A DNA stretch of 61,329 nucleotides, taken from the NCBI GenBank assembly GCA_937983405.1, contig CALJZN010000040.1, positions 1 through 61,329 on the forward strand, in the 5' to 3' direction. The translations under genes were made by a program, and so were the position numbers. The notes under the pieces are model-generated. The model was not told where the DNA came from. It worked only from the letters and a program-made list of their open reading frames with translations, and did no database searches. This document shows, in pieces, positions 1 through 9,385 of the stretch (within the stretch, counting starts at the first letter, position 1; each line of letters begins with the position of its first letter). This DNA comes from an uncultured Paracoccaceae bacterium (GTDB lineage Bacteria; Pseudomonadota; Alphaproteobacteria; Rhodobacterales; Rhodobacteraceae).

Positions 1-1
1 G

Positions 2-1252
2 CCCGAGGCGGCGGCGCCGGCGGTGCCGTCCGCGCCCCCCGCCGCGGGCCCGGAGCCCGAGGGGCCGGGGGCCGCGCCGGCCGGGGGCGCGGCGGCGTCC
101 CTGGCCCCCGCGGCGACGGCCGAACCCCGGGGGGTGGGCCCGGCGGCCGAGCCGCTGCCGACGCCCATCGCGGCACCCGTCGCGGCACCCGACGCGGCAC
201 CCGACGCGGCGCCCCCCGCGCCGGACCTCCGGGCGGCCGTCGCTCCGCCCGCGCCGCTGGTTTCTGCCGAAGGCACCCCGCCCGCGGCCGTCGGCGGCCG
301 ACCGGGGGGGAACCCGGCGGCCCCGGCCGACGCGCCTGCGCCCGCGGCCGGCCCGGCCGGACCGCTGCGGCCGGCGCCGGGCGCCGATCCGCCGCCCTCG
401 GCCCCCCCGCCCGCCGCCTCCCCGCCGTCTGCTCTCCCGCCGGCTGGCCCGCCGCCGGCTGGCCCCCCGCCTGCCGAGGCCGCGGCGCCCGCCGCCGCTG
501 CGTCGGAGCCCGCCCCACGCCTGCCGCAGGTTCTGCCGCCCGAGGCGCCGCCAGCTGCGGGGGCGCTGCCGCCCCCGGCCGCGACCCGCGCGGTCGAGCG
601 CCATGCGGCGGCCTTCGCCGATGCCAGCGGTCGGCCCCGCCTGGCGATCGTGCTGACCGACGACGGCACGTTCCCGGCGCCCCCCGCCGCCCTGCCGCTG
701 CCCCTGACCGTGGCACTCGACCCGACGCGCCCGGGCGCGGCCGAGGCCGCGCGCGCCCATCGTGCCCTGGGACGCGAGGTGGCCGTGCTGGCCGCCGCGA
801 TTCCGCCACGGGCGCGGCCGCGCGATCTCGAGGTGGCGCTCGAGCACCATTTCGCCGTGCTGCCCGAGGCGGTCGCGCTGCTGGATCCGCCCGAGGGGCG
901 GCTGCGCGGCGACCGCGCGCTGGCGCGCGCGCTGCTGGCGATCCTGGCGGCCAGCGGTCACGGGCTGGTCGTCAGCGGCGAGGGGCTCGATGCCCTGTCG
1001 GCGCCCGCTGCGGCGGCGGGGGTGCCCGCGGTGCGCGCCCTGCGCCGGATCGACCCCGAGGGGGCCGATGCCGCCGCGATCCGCCGGGCGCTGGACTTCG
1101 CCGTGCTGCGCGCCAACCGCGACGGCTCGGCCGTGGTCACCGGGCGGCTCACGCCGGCGACGCTTGCTGCCGTCGCCGACTGGGCGGCAGGCTCGCCGCG
1201 GGCCGCCGAGGTCGCGCCGGCCCCGCTGTCGGCGGTGCTTCTGGGCCGCTAG
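2..1252 (+). CDS. Divergent polysaccharide deacetylase-like protein (DUF610/YibQ type), 5' end outside window
   Basis: The reading frame is open from the first bases, so only the C-terminal ~417 residues are seen. The first ~190 are extremely Pro/Ala-rich and built on short reiterations, such as 12-bp units near 170-215 giving AAPD repeats and 15-bp units near 430-475 giving PPAG repeats. They are probably a disordered periplasmic linker. The last ~200 residues look folded and begin with RLAIVLTDDG. They continue with a pattern typical of the divergent polysaccharide deacetylase superfamily: ALPLPLTVALDP, then GREVAVLAA, then GDRALARALLA, then SGHGLVVSGEGL. The family has a TIM-barrel-like fold related to cell-wall deacetylases; activity is unproven. 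The stop overlaps the stop of the convergent trpE through a shared CTAG. The family call is inference from motif memory. Confidence 0.7.
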   Translation, partial: PEAAAPAVPSAPPAAGPEPEGPGAAPAGGAAASLAPAATAEPRGVGPAAEPLPTPIAAPVAAPDAAPDAAPPAPDLRAAVAPPAPLVSAEGTPPAAVGGRPGGNPAAPADAPAPAAGPAGPLRPAPGADPPPSAPPPAASPPSALPPAGPPPAGPPPAEAAAPAAAASEPAPRLPQVLPPEAPPAAGALPPPAATRAVERHAAAFADASGRPRLAIVLTDDGTFPAPPAALPLPLTVALDPTRPGAAEAARAHRALGREVAVLAAAIPPRARPRDLEVALEHHFAVLPEAVALLDPPEGRLRGDRALARALLAILAASGHGLVVSGEGLDALSAPAAAAGVPAVRALRRIDPEGADAAAIRRALDFAVLRANRDGSAVVTGRLTPATLAAVADWAAGSPRAAEVAPAPLSAVLLGR

Positions 1253-2775
1253 GCCGAACCGGCGCGGCCCGGGCCGGGATCCTCGAAAAGCCCCGCATCC
1301 TCGGCCGCGCGGCGCAGCGCCCGGGCCTTGTTCACCGTCTCCTGCCATTCGGCGTCGGGGTCGCTGTCGGCCACCACGCCGCCGCCGGCCTGGATGTAGA
1401 GCGCGCCGTCCTGCACCACGCCGGTGCGCAGCGCGATGCAGAAGTCCATCTCGCCGTTGGCCGCGAAATAGCCCACCCCGCCGCCGTAGACGCCGCGCTT
1501 CTCGGGCTCGAGCTCGTCGATGATCTGCATCGCCCGCACCTTGGGCGCGCCCGAGACCGTGCCCGCGGGCAGCCCGGCCAGCAGGGCCGACAGCGCATCC
1601 TCGCCCGGCCGGATCTCGCCCACCACGTTCGAGACGATGTGCATCACATGGGAATAGCGCTCGATCACGAAGCTTTCGGTCGGCCGCACCGTGCCCACCT
1701 TCGCGACCCGTCCCACATCGTTGCGCCCGAGGTCGAGCAGCATCAGATGCTCGGCGCGCTCCTTGGGGTCGGCCAGCAGCTCGGCCTCGAGCGCGCGGTC
1801 CGCCTCGGGCGTGGCGCCGCGGGGGCGGGTGCCGGCGATCGGGCGCACCGTCACCAGCCCGTCGCGCAGCCGCACCAGGATCTCGGGGCTCGCCCCCACC
1901 AGCTGGAAGCCGCCGAAGTTGAAGAAGAACATGAAGGGCGAGGGGTTGGTCCTTCGCAGCGAACGATAAAGCGCGAAGGGCGCATGCGGGAAGGGCAGCC
2001 GCCAGCGTTGCGAGGGCACGACCTGAAAGATGTCGCCCGCGCGGATGTAGGCCTTGGCGCGCTCCACCGCCGCCACATAGCCCGCGCGGGTGAAGTTCGA
2101 CACCGGCTCGCCCACCCTCAGGCTCTGACCGAGGCCGCGGCCCCTGCCGGGCACCGCGCGCTCCAGATCGCGCAGCGCATCGGCCACCCGCTCGGCGGCC
2201 TGGGCATAGGCCGCCCGCGCCGAAAGCCCCGAGGCCACCCACGCCGGGGCTACCACCGTGACCTCGCCCTTCACCCCGTCGAGCACCGCCACCACCGAGG
2301 GGCGCAGCAGCACCGCGTCCGGCAGGCCCAGCGGGTCGGGGCGGGCATCGGGCAGATGCTCGACCAGCCGCACCATGTCGTAGCCGAGATAGCCGAACAG
2401 GCCGGCGGCGATGGGCGGCAACCCGTCGGGCATCTCGATCCGGCTTTCGGCGATCAGCGCGCGCAGCGCCGCCAGCGGGTCGCCCGGCATGGCCTCGAAG
2501 GCCGCGGGGTCGAAACGGGCGGCGCGGTTGACCCGCGAGGTCGCGCCGCGGCAGTGCCAGATCAGATCGGGCTTCATTCCGACGACCGAGTAGCGCCCGC
2601 GCACCTCGCCACCGGTGACCGATTCGAGCATGAAGCTGTCGGCCCGCGCCTCGGCGAGCTTGAGCATCAGCGACACCGGGGTGTCGAGGTCGGCCGCAAG
2701 CCGCGCCCAGACAAGCTGGTTGCGGCCCGCGGCCCAGCCCGCGGCAAAACGGTCGAAGTCGGGCGCCAGCGGCAC
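1249..2775 (-). CDS. trpE: Anthranilate synthase component I
   Basis: Makes anthranilate from chorismate, the first committed step of tryptophan synthesis, using ammonia delivered by the TrpG subunit. The chorismate-binding signatures are all visible: PIAGTRPRG, the LGRNDVGRV segment, SYSHVMHIVS-like strand ERYSHVMHIVSNV, and GTVSGAPKVRAMQ followed by GGGVGYF. The N-terminal domain has FMLES, the region that carries the tryptophan feedback site in TrpE. I chose the GTG at 2775 (508 residues, reading MPLAPDFDRF), which fits family length. An ATG at 2799 would add 8 residues and overlap the upstream ppiD-like stop by 17 bases. The gene lies 7 bp after the ppiD-like gene. No trpG follows; the next gene is convergent, so the glutamine amidotransferase must be elsewhere. 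Confidence 0.95.
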   Translation of the reverse strand: MPLAPDFDRFAAGWAAGRNQLVWARLAADLDTPVSLMLKLAEARADSFMLESVTGGEVRGRYSVVGMKPDLIWHCRGATSRVNRAARFDPAAFEAMPGDPLAALRALIAESRIEMPDGLPPIAAGLFGYLGYDMVRLVEHLPDARPDPLGLPDAVLLRPSVVAVLDGVKGEVTVVAPAWVASGLSARAAYAQAAERVADALRDLERAVPGRGRGLGQSLRVGEPVSNFTRAGYVAAVERAKAYIRAGDIFQVVPSQRWRLPFPHAPFALYRSLRRTNPSPFMFFFNFGGFQLVGASPEILVRLRDGLVTVRPIAGTRPRGATPEADRALEAELLADPKERAEHLMLLDLGRNDVGRVAKVGTVRPTESFVIERYSHVMHIVSNVVGEIRPGEDALSALLAGLPAGTVSGAPKVRAMQIIDELEPEKRGVYGGGVGYFAANGEMDFCIALRTGVVQDGALYIQAGGGVVADSDPDAEWQETVNKARALRRAAEDAGLFEDPGPGRAGSA

Positions 2776-2782
2776 GGGCGCC

Positions 2783-4627
2783 CTACTGGAACTGCGCATG
2801 GACGGCGTTGATCGCCGCCTCGTCGAAGACGACGCCGGCCTCGCGCTCAAGCGCCCGCGCGAAGAGCTGGAAGAGGTCCTGCGCCAGGCCCTGCGCCGCC
2901 TGTGCGGCGATGCGGGCGCGCATCTCTGCCGCCTCGGGATCGGCCGGATCGACGGGCAGGATGTCGTCGAGCACGACGACATGCACCGCCCCGTCGCCCG
3001 GCACCGTGCGCACCTCGCCCGGCATCATCTCGAACACCGCCGCGATGGCCGCCCGCGGCAGCCCCTCGAGCACGGCATCGCGCATCACCGGGTCGATGAG
3101 CTCGACCGCGTGTCCCGCGAAGGGGTCGGGCGCGCCCGCCTCGACCCGCGCCACCAGCGCCGCCGCATCGGCCGCCAGCCGCAGGGCGGTCTCGGCCGCG
3201 GCCCAGTCCTCGATCACCCGCACCACGACCTCCTCGAAGGGCAGCCGCTCGGCCGGCACCACGCCGTCGAGCCGCAGCACCGCGATGCTGCCGTCCTCGA
3301 GCTCGGTCACCTCGGGGAAGGCGCCGGTGCCCAGCGTTGCGGCCTTGGCGCGGAAGGCGGCGTAGGCGAGGATCCCCTCGGTCACATCCGCGCGGTAGTC
3401 CACGGCGCCGAGCTCCATGCCAAGGTCGGCGGCCAGATCCTCGAGCGTGGCGCCGCCCGCGATCAGGTCCAGCACGGCGCCCGTCCGCTCGACGATCTGC
3501 CGCCGCGCGCGCTCTTGGGCAAGCTCGGCGCGAAGCTCCTCGCGCGCCTCCTCGAAGGGGACCTCCTGCGCGGCGAGGATGCCGTTCATCCGGTAAAGCG
3601 CCGGGCCGAGCGGCGAGGGCAGGGGGCCCACCACCCCCGGCGCCTCGAGCGCGAACACCGCCGGCCCCGCCGCGCCCAGCTCGGCCAGCCCGACGTCGCC
3701 CATGTCGATGTCGGACAGCGAAAGCCCGCGCTCGGCCACAAGGTCGGCAAAGGCCCCCTCATCCGCGGCGATCCGCGCCATGGCGGCAGCAGCCTCGGCC
3801 TCGGTGCGGAACGCCAGCCGCTCGACCAGCCGCCGCTCGGGCTGGACGTAGTCGGCGATGCGCGACCGGTAGGCCGCCCGCAGCGCGGCCTCGTCCACCT
3901 CGATGCGGTCGGCCAGCATCGCGGGCGAGAGCCACGCATAGGCGATCCGCCGCGCCTCGGGGCGGGTGTAGCCGGCCGCGTTGGCCTCGTAGAAGGCGCG
4001 CAGGGTGGCGTCATCGGGCTCGGGCAGGGGCTCGGCCGGCCGGTCGAGCCGCACATGGCGGAAGGCCCGGCGTTCGCCGATGTAGCCCAGCAGCGTGTCG
4101 GCGAACACGGGCGACGCCTCGACCCCGCCCACCACCGCCCCCTGCAGCAGCGTGCGCGCCAACTCGGCCCGGACCTCGGCCTCGAACGCCGCCTCGGTAT
4201 AGCCGTTCTGCTGCAGCACCATCCGGTAGGCCTCGCGGTCGAAGGTGCCGCCCGCACCGCGGAAGGCGGGGACCGCGAGGAGCTCGCGCTGCACCGCGCC
4301 GTCGCCCACCGACAGGCCGATCCGCTGCGCCTCGTTGTCGAGCGCGGCGAGCGTGACGAGATTCTGGCGCACGATCCGGTCGATCCCCAGCGCCTGCGCC
4401 GCGGCAAAGCCCATCGGCTGGCCGATCTGCGCCTCGAAGGCGCGGATTTCCTGCTGCAGCGCGCGGGCATATTGGGTGGTGCCGATCTCGCGCGCGCCCA
4501 CCCGGCCGATCGAGCGGACCGAGCCGCCGAAGCTGTCCACGCCGAAGCCCGCCAGCCCCAGAACGAGCAGCCCGAGCAGGATCCAGACCAGGACGCGCGA
4601 GCCCTTGCCCTTTGCCGCTGCGGCCAT
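2783..4627 (-). CDS. PpiD/SurA-type periplasmic peptidyl-prolyl isomerase
   Basis: A 614-residue membrane-anchored folding factor. Residues ~12-33 form a single transmembrane anchor (VLVWILLGLLVLGLAG) after a short basic cytoplasmic tail, as in PpiD. A SurA_N-like region follows (TTQYARALQQEIRAFEAQ, then RIVRQNLVTLAALDNEAQR). The centre, around residues 240-370, matches the parvulin rotamase region, including AEAAAAMARIAADEGAFADL and GDVGLAELG. The product is expected to help outer-membrane and periplasmic proteins fold. The ATG at 4627 has a strong GGGAGGGG ribosome site. It is the first gene of the minus-strand pair with trpE. The parvulin active site is degenerate here, so chaperone rather than isomerase activity is possible. 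Confidence 0.85.
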   Translation of the reverse strand: MAAAAKGKGSRVLVWILLGLLVLGLAGFGVDSFGGSVRSIGRVGAREIGTTQYARALQQEIRAFEAQIGQPMGFAAAQALGIDRIVRQNLVTLAALDNEAQRIGLSVGDGAVQRELLAVPAFRGAGGTFDREAYRMVLQQNGYTEAAFEAEVRAELARTLLQGAVVGGVEASPVFADTLLGYIGERRAFRHVRLDRPAEPLPEPDDATLRAFYEANAAGYTRPEARRIAYAWLSPAMLADRIEVDEAALRAAYRSRIADYVQPERRLVERLAFRTEAEAAAAMARIAADEGAFADLVAERGLSLSDIDMGDVGLAELGAAGPAVFALEAPGVVGPLPSPLGPALYRMNGILAAQEVPFEEAREELRAELAQERARRQIVERTGAVLDLIAGGATLEDLAADLGMELGAVDYRADVTEGILAYAAFRAKAATLGTGAFPEVTELEDGSIAVLRLDGVVPAERLPFEEVVVRVIEDWAAAETALRLAADAAALVARVEAGAPDPFAGHAVELIDPVMRDAVLEGLPRAAIAAVFEMMPGEVRTVPGDGAVHVVVLDDILPVDPADPEAAEMRARIAAQAAQGLAQDLFQLFARALEREAGVVFDEAAINAVHAQFQ

Positions 4628-4689
4628 CTGCCCCTCCCTCGCACCGCTGACGCGCCTCCATTACGGGCTGGCCGCGGGGGCGGCAAGCC

Positions 4690-5868
4690 TCACGTGCCAA
4701 GGCTTCCGAGGCGGTCGATCAGCGCGTCGATGCCGGGCCGGCCGATGTTGGCGAAGGCGATGCGCAGCTGCCGCTGGCCGTCCGGGTCGCCCGGCGGGGT
4801 GAACATCGTGCCGGGCAGCATCAGCACGCCCGCGTCCGCCACCAGCCGGCGGGCCAGCCGGTTTGACGGCTCGGGCAGCGGGTGCTCGGCATAGGCGAAA
4901 TAGGCCCCGCAGCCCAGCAGCCGCCAGCCCGGCAGCCGCGCCAGCCCCGCGGCCATCGCCGCGCGCCGCCCGAGGATTTCGGCGCGCTCGCCCGCCAGCC
5001 AGGGCGCAAGGTTGTGCAGGCCCCACAGCGCCGCCCGCTGGCCCAGCGCGGGCGCGCAGATGGCGGCGGTGTCGAGGAACTTCTCCGCCTCGGCCAGCCG
5101 CGCGGCATCGGCGATCAGGGCGCCCGCGCGGTGCCCGGTCAGCCGGTAGGCCTTGGAGAAGGAATAGAGATGGATCAGCGTTCCGGGCCAGTCGGGGCGG
5201 GCGAACAGGTCGTGCGGCGCGCCGGCGCGGCTGTCGAAGTCGCGGTAGGTCTCGTCCAGCACCAGCGCCAGCCCGCGGTCGCGCGCCAGCGCGAACATGG
5301 CGCGCACCAGCTCGGCGGGATATTCGGCCCCCGTGGGGTTGTTGGGCGTCACCAGCACGATCGCCCGCGTCCGCGCCGTCACAAGCGCCGCCGCCGCCGC
5401 GGGGTCGGGCAGCATGCCGGGGCCGCAGGGCAGGGGCACCGTGCGCACCCCCTGCATGTCGAGCCACATCTTGTGGTTGAAATACCACGGCACCGGCAGG
5501 ATCACCTCGTCGCCCGGGCCCGCGAGGGTGGCCATCGCCGCGCAGAAGGCCATGTTGCAGCCCGGTGTCACCGCCACCTGCGCCGGCGCGACCTGCCCGC
5601 CGTAGGCGGCCGACCAGCGCGCCGCGACCTCTGCGCGCAGGGCGGGCAGGCCGAGGACGGGGCCGTAGAGATGCGCTCCGGGATCGGTCAGCACCGCCTC
5701 GGCCATCGCCTGGCGCAGCGGCGCGGGCGGCGGCTCGACCGGCGCGGCCTGGCTGACGTTGATCAGCGGCAGCCCCTCGGGCAGCCGCGCCTCGGCCAGC
5801 CAGCGCCGCGCCTCCATCACCGGGGGCGCCTCGGTCGCGGCCATCGCGGGGTTGAGCGGCAGGGTCAT
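4690..5868 (-). CDS. Pyridoxal-phosphate aminotransferase, class I/II
   Basis: A 392-residue fold-type I aminotransferase. Recognisable parts are LYGPVLGLPALRAEVAARW (substrate-entry region), VTPGCNMAFCAAMATLA, the cofactor-binding NNPTGAEYP and DETYRDF, and the lysine motif SFSKAYRLTGHRAGAL with its PLP-linked Lys. The substrate cannot be assigned from sequence; aspartate- or aromatic-type transamination are both possible. The gene starts only 3 bp after the gpt stop, so it is probably co-transcribed with fabI and gpt. The start ATG at 5868 is preceded by GGGG; an internal ATG at 5844 is an alternative. Confidence 0.88.
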   Translation of the reverse strand: MTLPLNPAMAATEAPPVMEARRWLAEARLPEGLPLINVSQAAPVEPPPAPLRQAMAEAVLTDPGAHLYGPVLGLPALRAEVAARWSAAYGGQVAPAQVAVTPGCNMAFCAAMATLAGPGDEVILPVPWYFNHKMWLDMQGVRTVPLPCGPGMLPDPAAAAALVTARTRAIVLVTPNNPTGAEYPAELVRAMFALARDRGLALVLDETYRDFDSRAGAPHDLFARPDWPGTLIHLYSFSKAYRLTGHRAGALIADAARLAEAEKFLDTAAICAPALGQRAALWGLHNLAPWLAGERAEILGRRAAMAAGLARLPGWRLLGCGAYFAYAEHPLPEPSNRLARRLVADAGVLMLPGTMFTPPGDPDGQRQLRIAFANIGRPGIDALIDRLGSLGT

Positions 5869-5871
5869 CCC

Positions 5872-6372
5872 CTAGCGGCCCCGGAACGGCTCCACATACT
5901 GCAGCGCCATGTCCCAGGGAAAGAAGATCCAGGTGTCCTGGCTCACCTCGGTGATGAAGGTGTCCACCATCGGCCGCCCCATCGGCTTGGCGTAGACAGC
6001 GGCGTAATGGGCGTTGGGATAGAGCCCCCGCACGAGCTCGAGCGTCTTGCCGGTGTCCACGAGGTCGTCGACGATCAGCACGCCGGTGCCGTCGCCCATC
6101 ACCTCGGCCTGGGGCGCCTTGATCAGCCGCGGCGGGCTCTGCGTCTGGCGGTCGTAGGACTTGACCGAGATCGTGTCCACCACCCGTATGTCGAGCTCGC
6201 GGCTGACGATCATCGCCGGCGCCATGCCGCCGCGCGTCACCGCCACCACCGCCCGCCAGGCCCCCGCGTCGGGGCCCTGCCTGTCCAGCCGCCAGGCCAG
6301 CGCCCGGGCGTCGCGGTGGATCTGGTCCCAGGAGACGTGAAAGCCCTTCTCGTGCGGCAGCCGGTCGGTCAT
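5872..6372 (-). CDS. gpt: Xanthine phosphoribosyltransferase
   Basis: A 166-residue purine salvage enzyme that joins PRPP to xanthine or guanine to give XMP or GMP. The PRPP-binding motif [13 protein letters not shown] is intact, as are the N-terminal [12 protein letters not shown] loop and the C-terminal TWIFFPWD. Length agrees with bacterial Gpt (~152-170). Its ATG at 6372 overlaps the fabI stop by four bases (ATGA), implying translational coupling. The neighbourhood does not otherwise relate to purines. Confidence 0.92.
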   Translation of the reverse strand: MTDRLPHEKGFHVSWDQIHRDARALAWRLDRQGPDAGAWRAVVAVTRGGMAPAMIVSRELDIRVVDTISVKSYDRQTQSPPRLIKAPQAEVMGDGTGVLIVDDLVDTGKTLELVRGLYPNAHYAAVYAKPMGRPMVDTFITEVSQDTWIFFPWDMALQYVEPFRGR

Positions 6373-7193
6373 GGGCCGTTGTCCCTGCGCGTGGCGTCGA
6401 TGTCGGGGGCATCCACCGCCTTCATGCCGACCGCGTGATAGCCCGCATCGACATGCAGCACCTCGGCGGTGACGCCCGAGCCGAGGTCGGACAGAAGGTA
6501 GAGCGCCGAGCGTCCGACATCGTCGATGGTGACGTTGCGGCGCAGCGGCGAGTTCAGCTCGTTCCACTTCATGATGTAGCGGAAATCGCCGATGCCCGAG
6601 GCCGCCAGCGTCTTGATCGGGCCGGCGCTGATCGCGTTCACGCGGATGCCGTGCTTGCCCAGGTCCTCGGCGATGTAGCGCACGCTGGCCTCGAGCGCGG
6701 CCTTGGCCACGCCCATGACGTTGTAGTGCGGCATCACCTTCTCGGCGCCGTAGTAGGTCAGCGTCAGCGCCGATCCGCCCTCGGTCATCAGCACCGCCGC
6801 ACGGCGGCAGACCGCGGTGAAGGAATAGACCGAGACATCCATCGTCAGGCGGAAGTTCTCGGGGCTCGTGTCCACATAGCGGCCGCGCAGCTCGTTCTTG
6901 TCGGAAAAGCCGATCGCGTGCACCACGAAGTCGAGCCGCCCCCAGGCCGCCGCCAGCCGGGCAAAGACAGCGTCGAGCGAGGCGGCGTCGGTCACGTCGC
7001 ATTCCAGCAGCTCGGTCACGCCGAGCTGCGCGGCCAGCGGCTCGACCCGCTTGCGGAAGGGCGCACCCTGATAGGACAGCGCCAGCTCCGCCCCGGCGTC
7101 GGCACAGGCCCGCGCGATGCCCCAGGCGATCGACTTGTCGTTCGCCAGGCCCATGATGAGGCCGCGCTTGCCCTGCATCAGTCCGCCCGCCAT
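6369..7193 (-). CDS. fabI: Enoyl-[acyl-carrier-protein] reductase (NADH)
   Basis: Catalyses the last reduction of each fatty-acid elongation cycle. The 274-residue SDR protein shows [16 protein letters not shown] (NAD-binding, FabI form), the catalytic Tyr-x6-Lys in YNVMGVAK, and the FabI-specific [15 protein letters not shown] and [11 protein letters not shown] near the C-terminus. I placed the start at the ATG at 7193 because of its GGGGAGAG ribosome site. An ATG at 7256 would add 21 residues with no family match. It is the promoter-proximal gene of fabI-gpt-aminotransferase and is divergent from pdxH across 186 bp. FabI is the target of triclosan-type inhibitors. Confidence 0.96.
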   Translation of the reverse strand: MAGGLMQGKRGLIMGLANDKSIAWGIARACADAGAELALSYQGAPFRKRVEPLAAQLGVTELLECDVTDAASLDAVFARLAAAWGRLDFVVHAIGFSDKNELRGRYVDTSPENFRLTMDVSVYSFTAVCRRAAVLMTEGGSALTLTYYGAEKVMPHYNVMGVAKAALEASVRYIAEDLGKHGIRVNAISAGPIKTLAASGIGDFRYIMKWNELNSPLRRNVTIDDVGRSALYLLSDLGSGVTAEVLHVDAGYHAVGMKAVDAPDIDATRRDNGP

Positions 7194-7379
7194 GTCCGCT
7201 CTCCCCTTCGCGCCAAACCACGCTCCCGCAGGGACCATGGGGGTTTCGGCGAGCATTAGACGACTGCGCCGGGGGCATCAAGGGCGCCCGCCTTGCCGGC
7301 CGCCCCCTTCGCGGCTACCTCTCGGAGGGCCCCGCCTCCGGGGCCCATGCGCAGAGGCACCGGCAGAAGGACGACAGCC

Positions 7380-7985
7380 ATGACCGACCGCAGCGGCATC
7401 TTCGCCGGCGCCGACCCCTTTGCGATCGCACGTGCCTGGCTGGCCGAGGCCGAGGCGAGCGAGCCCAATGACCCCAGCGCCATTGCGCTGGCCACGGTCG
7501 ATGCCGAGGGCCTGCCCAACGTCCGCATGGTGCTGCTGAAGGAGATCGAGGCCGACGCCTTCCTCTTTTACACCAACTACGGCAGCGCCAAGGCGCGCGA
7601 GCTCGACCATGCGGGCAAGGCCGCCTTCGTCATGCACTGGAAGTCGCTGCGCCGCCAGATCCGCGTCCGCGGAACGGTCGGGCGCGAGGACGGGCCGAAG
7701 GCGGACGCCTATTTCGCCTCGCGCGCACTGCAAAGCCGCCTCGGCGCCTGGGCTTCGCGCCAGTCCGAGCCGCTTTCGTCGCGCCTCGCGCTGATGGGCG
7801 AGGTGGCGCGGCTGACCGCCCAGCTGGGCCCCAACCCGCCGCGGCCGCCGTTCTGGGGCGGCTACCGGCTGGTCCCGGTCGAGATCGAGTTCTGGGCCGA
7901 CGGCCCCTTCCGGCTGCACGACCGCTTCCGCTGGCGCCGCGCAGCCCCTGGCGAAGCGTGGGATGTGCAGCGGCTGAGCCCCTGA
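7380..7985 (+). CDS. pdxH: Pyridoxamine/pyridoxine 5'-phosphate oxidase
   Basis: An FMN enzyme (201 residues) that oxidises pyridoxine or pyridoxamine phosphate to PLP. Family motifs are [51 protein letters not shown] and the C-terminal [15 protein letters not shown] followed by the terminal RLSP. The length is normal. It is divergent from fabI. PLP is the cofactor of two enzymes in this window: the aminotransferase at 4.7-5.9 kb and the trans-sulfuration enzyme at 23.7-24.9 kb. Confidence 0.96.
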   Translation: MTDRSGIFAGADPFAIARAWLAEAEASEPNDPSAIALATVDAEGLPNVRMVLLKEIEADAFLFYTNYGSAKARELDHAGKAAFVMHWKSLRRQIRVRGTVGREDGPKADAYFASRALQSRLGAWASRQSEPLSSRLALMGEVARLTAQLGPNPPRPPFWGGYRLVPVEIEFWADGPFRLHDRFRWRRAAPGEAWDVQRLSP

Positions 7986-8226
7986 CATTCGCGCTTCGTG
8001 AACGGTTAATTTCGCAACGTCAAGGATTTGGGCGGAGCCTGCCGGGGCGTTGCTGCGTTGGCCGGGGGCGCGGCGGGTCGCCCCGGGCGCGCTGCCGCGG
8101 CCGGCACTGCCGCTCACGCTTCGCAATTTGCAGTTTCGGGACGCGCTGTTGCATTTCGCCCTTGCGGGTGGCGCGCCGATGCGTCATGCCGCGGTTACCT
8201 TGGACCACGACGGAGCCTGAACGGGT

Positions 8227-8766
8227 ATGGACGAGGTGCAGATCGAAGTGTCCCGGCGCCGGTGCAGGGGGCGCGTGAAGTGGTACGATCCGGTTCGCGG
8301 CTTCGGCTTCATCCTCGGCGACGACGGCGGCCCGGACATCCTGATCCACGCCAATGTGCTGCGCAACTTCGGGCAGAACTCGGTCGCCGAGGGGGCCGAG
8401 ATCGAATGCCTGGTCAACGACACGCCGCGCGGACCGCAGGCTGTCAGCGTGGTGTCGATCACCCCGCCGGACCTTCCGCCCCCTGCGGACGGGGGCGCAG
8501 GGCAGGCGGTCGATGCCGCGACGCTGGCGGCGCTTCCGCTTGAAGCGGCGCGCGTGAAATGGTTTGACAAGGGCAAGGGTTTCGGCTTTGCCAATATCTT
8601 CGGCCGTCCGGAGGATGTCTTCGTGCACATGGATGTGGTCCGCCGCTCGGGGTTCGGCGACCTGATGGCGGGCGAAGCGATCTGCCTGAAGTCCGTGATC
8701 GGCAAGCGCGGCCGCATGGCCGTGGTCGTCCTGCCCTGGGACATGGCGGCACGGGGCGAGGGCTGA
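8227..8766 (+). CDS. Two-domain cold-shock (CSD) protein
   Basis: 179 residues with two cold-shock OB-fold domains. Domain one spans ~12-75 (GRVKWYDPVRGFGFI, then DILIHANVL). Domain two spans ~107-172 (ARVKWFDKGKGFGF, then DVFVHMDVVRRSG). Both keep RNP1-like GFGF and RNP2-like DI/VLIH or DVFVH motifs for single-stranded nucleic acid binding. A ~30-residue Pro/Gly-rich linker separates them. The second domain is closer to the CspA consensus. The double-domain form is familiar in alphaproteobacteria. A 240-bp upstream gap could hold a structured leader, but I see no clear promoter. DUF192 follows 5 bp later. Confidence 0.93.
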   Translation: MDEVQIEVSRRRCRGRVKWYDPVRGFGFILGDDGGPDILIHANVLRNFGQNSVAEGAEIECLVNDTPRGPQAVSVVSITPPDLPPPADGGAGQAVDAATLAALPLEAARVKWFDKGKGFGFANIFGRPEDVFVHMDVVRRSGFGDLMAGEAICLKSVIGKRGRMAVVVLPWDMAARGEG

Positions 8767-8771
8767 GCGGG

Positions 8772-9239
8772 GTGCGGCACGTCCTTGCACTCGCAGTCGC
8801 TGGGATGGTCCTGGCGCAACCTGCGGCCGCTGCCTGCCGGCCCGATATGGTCGAGATTCGCGGCCCGCGCGGTCATCTGCGCTTCACGGTCGAGATCGCC
8901 GACACCCCCGCCAGCCGGGCCCGGGGCCTGATGCACCGCGCGCGCCTGGCCAGCGGCGCGGGGATGCTGTTTGTCTTCGAGCGTCCCGGCCGCGTCGCCT
9001 TCTGGATGAAGAACACGCTGATTCCGCTCGACATGATCTTCGCCGATCCGGCGGGTCGCGTGACGCGCGTGCACGCGATGGCGGTTCCGCACGACGAGAC
9101 CCCGATCGACGGCGGCGACGGCGTGCTGTTCGTGCTCGAGATCAACGGCGGCCTTGCCGCGCGGCTTGGCATCGTGGCCGGCGCCGAACTGCGCCATCCC
9201 GCGATCGATCCCGCCGGCGCGGCATGGCCTTGCGACTGA
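8772..9239 (+). CDS. Exported DUF192 family protein
   Basis: 155 residues beginning at a GTG. Residues ~1-20 are a signal peptide (VLALAVAGMVLAQPAAAA). The DUF192 core follows, with RARGLMHR, GMLFVFERPGRVAFWM and KNTLIPLDMIF. The biochemical function of DUF192 is not established. It is spaced 5 bp from the cold-shock gene, so the two are probably one transcript. A C-terminal cysteine (WPCD) and Cys22 could form a disulfide in the periplasm; that is inference. Confidence 0.88.
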   Translation: MRHVLALAVAGMVLAQPAAAACRPDMVEIRGPRGHLRFTVEIADTPASRARGLMHRARLASGAGMLFVFERPGRVAFWMKNTLIPLDMIFADPAGRVTRVHAMAVPHDETPIDGGDGVLFVLEINGGLAARLGIVAGAELRHPAIDPAGAAWPCD

Positions 9240-9308
9240 GCCGGGGGCGCCCCGGGGGGGCTTGCGGCGCTTTTCAGCCGCGCGCCGACCCGCTAGGAAG
9301 GCCGTCGT

Positions 9309-9385
9309 CGGGGTGTGGCGCAGCCTGGTAGCGCGGCGGTTTTGGGTACCGCAGGTCGCAGGTTCGAATCCTGTCGCCCCGACCA
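9309..9385 (+). tRNA. tRNA-Pro (anticodon TGG), CCA encoded
   Basis: A 77-nt cloverleaf. The acceptor stem CGGGGTG pairs with CGCCCCG, with one G-U. The D arm is GCGCAGCCTGGTAGCGC. The anticodon stem GCGGT/ACCGC closes a loop TTTGGGT, giving TGG. The T arm is GCAGGTTCGAATCCTGT. The discriminator is A and CCA is encoded. It reads proline codons CCN. It lies 69 bp after the DUF192 gene. Confidence 0.97.
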
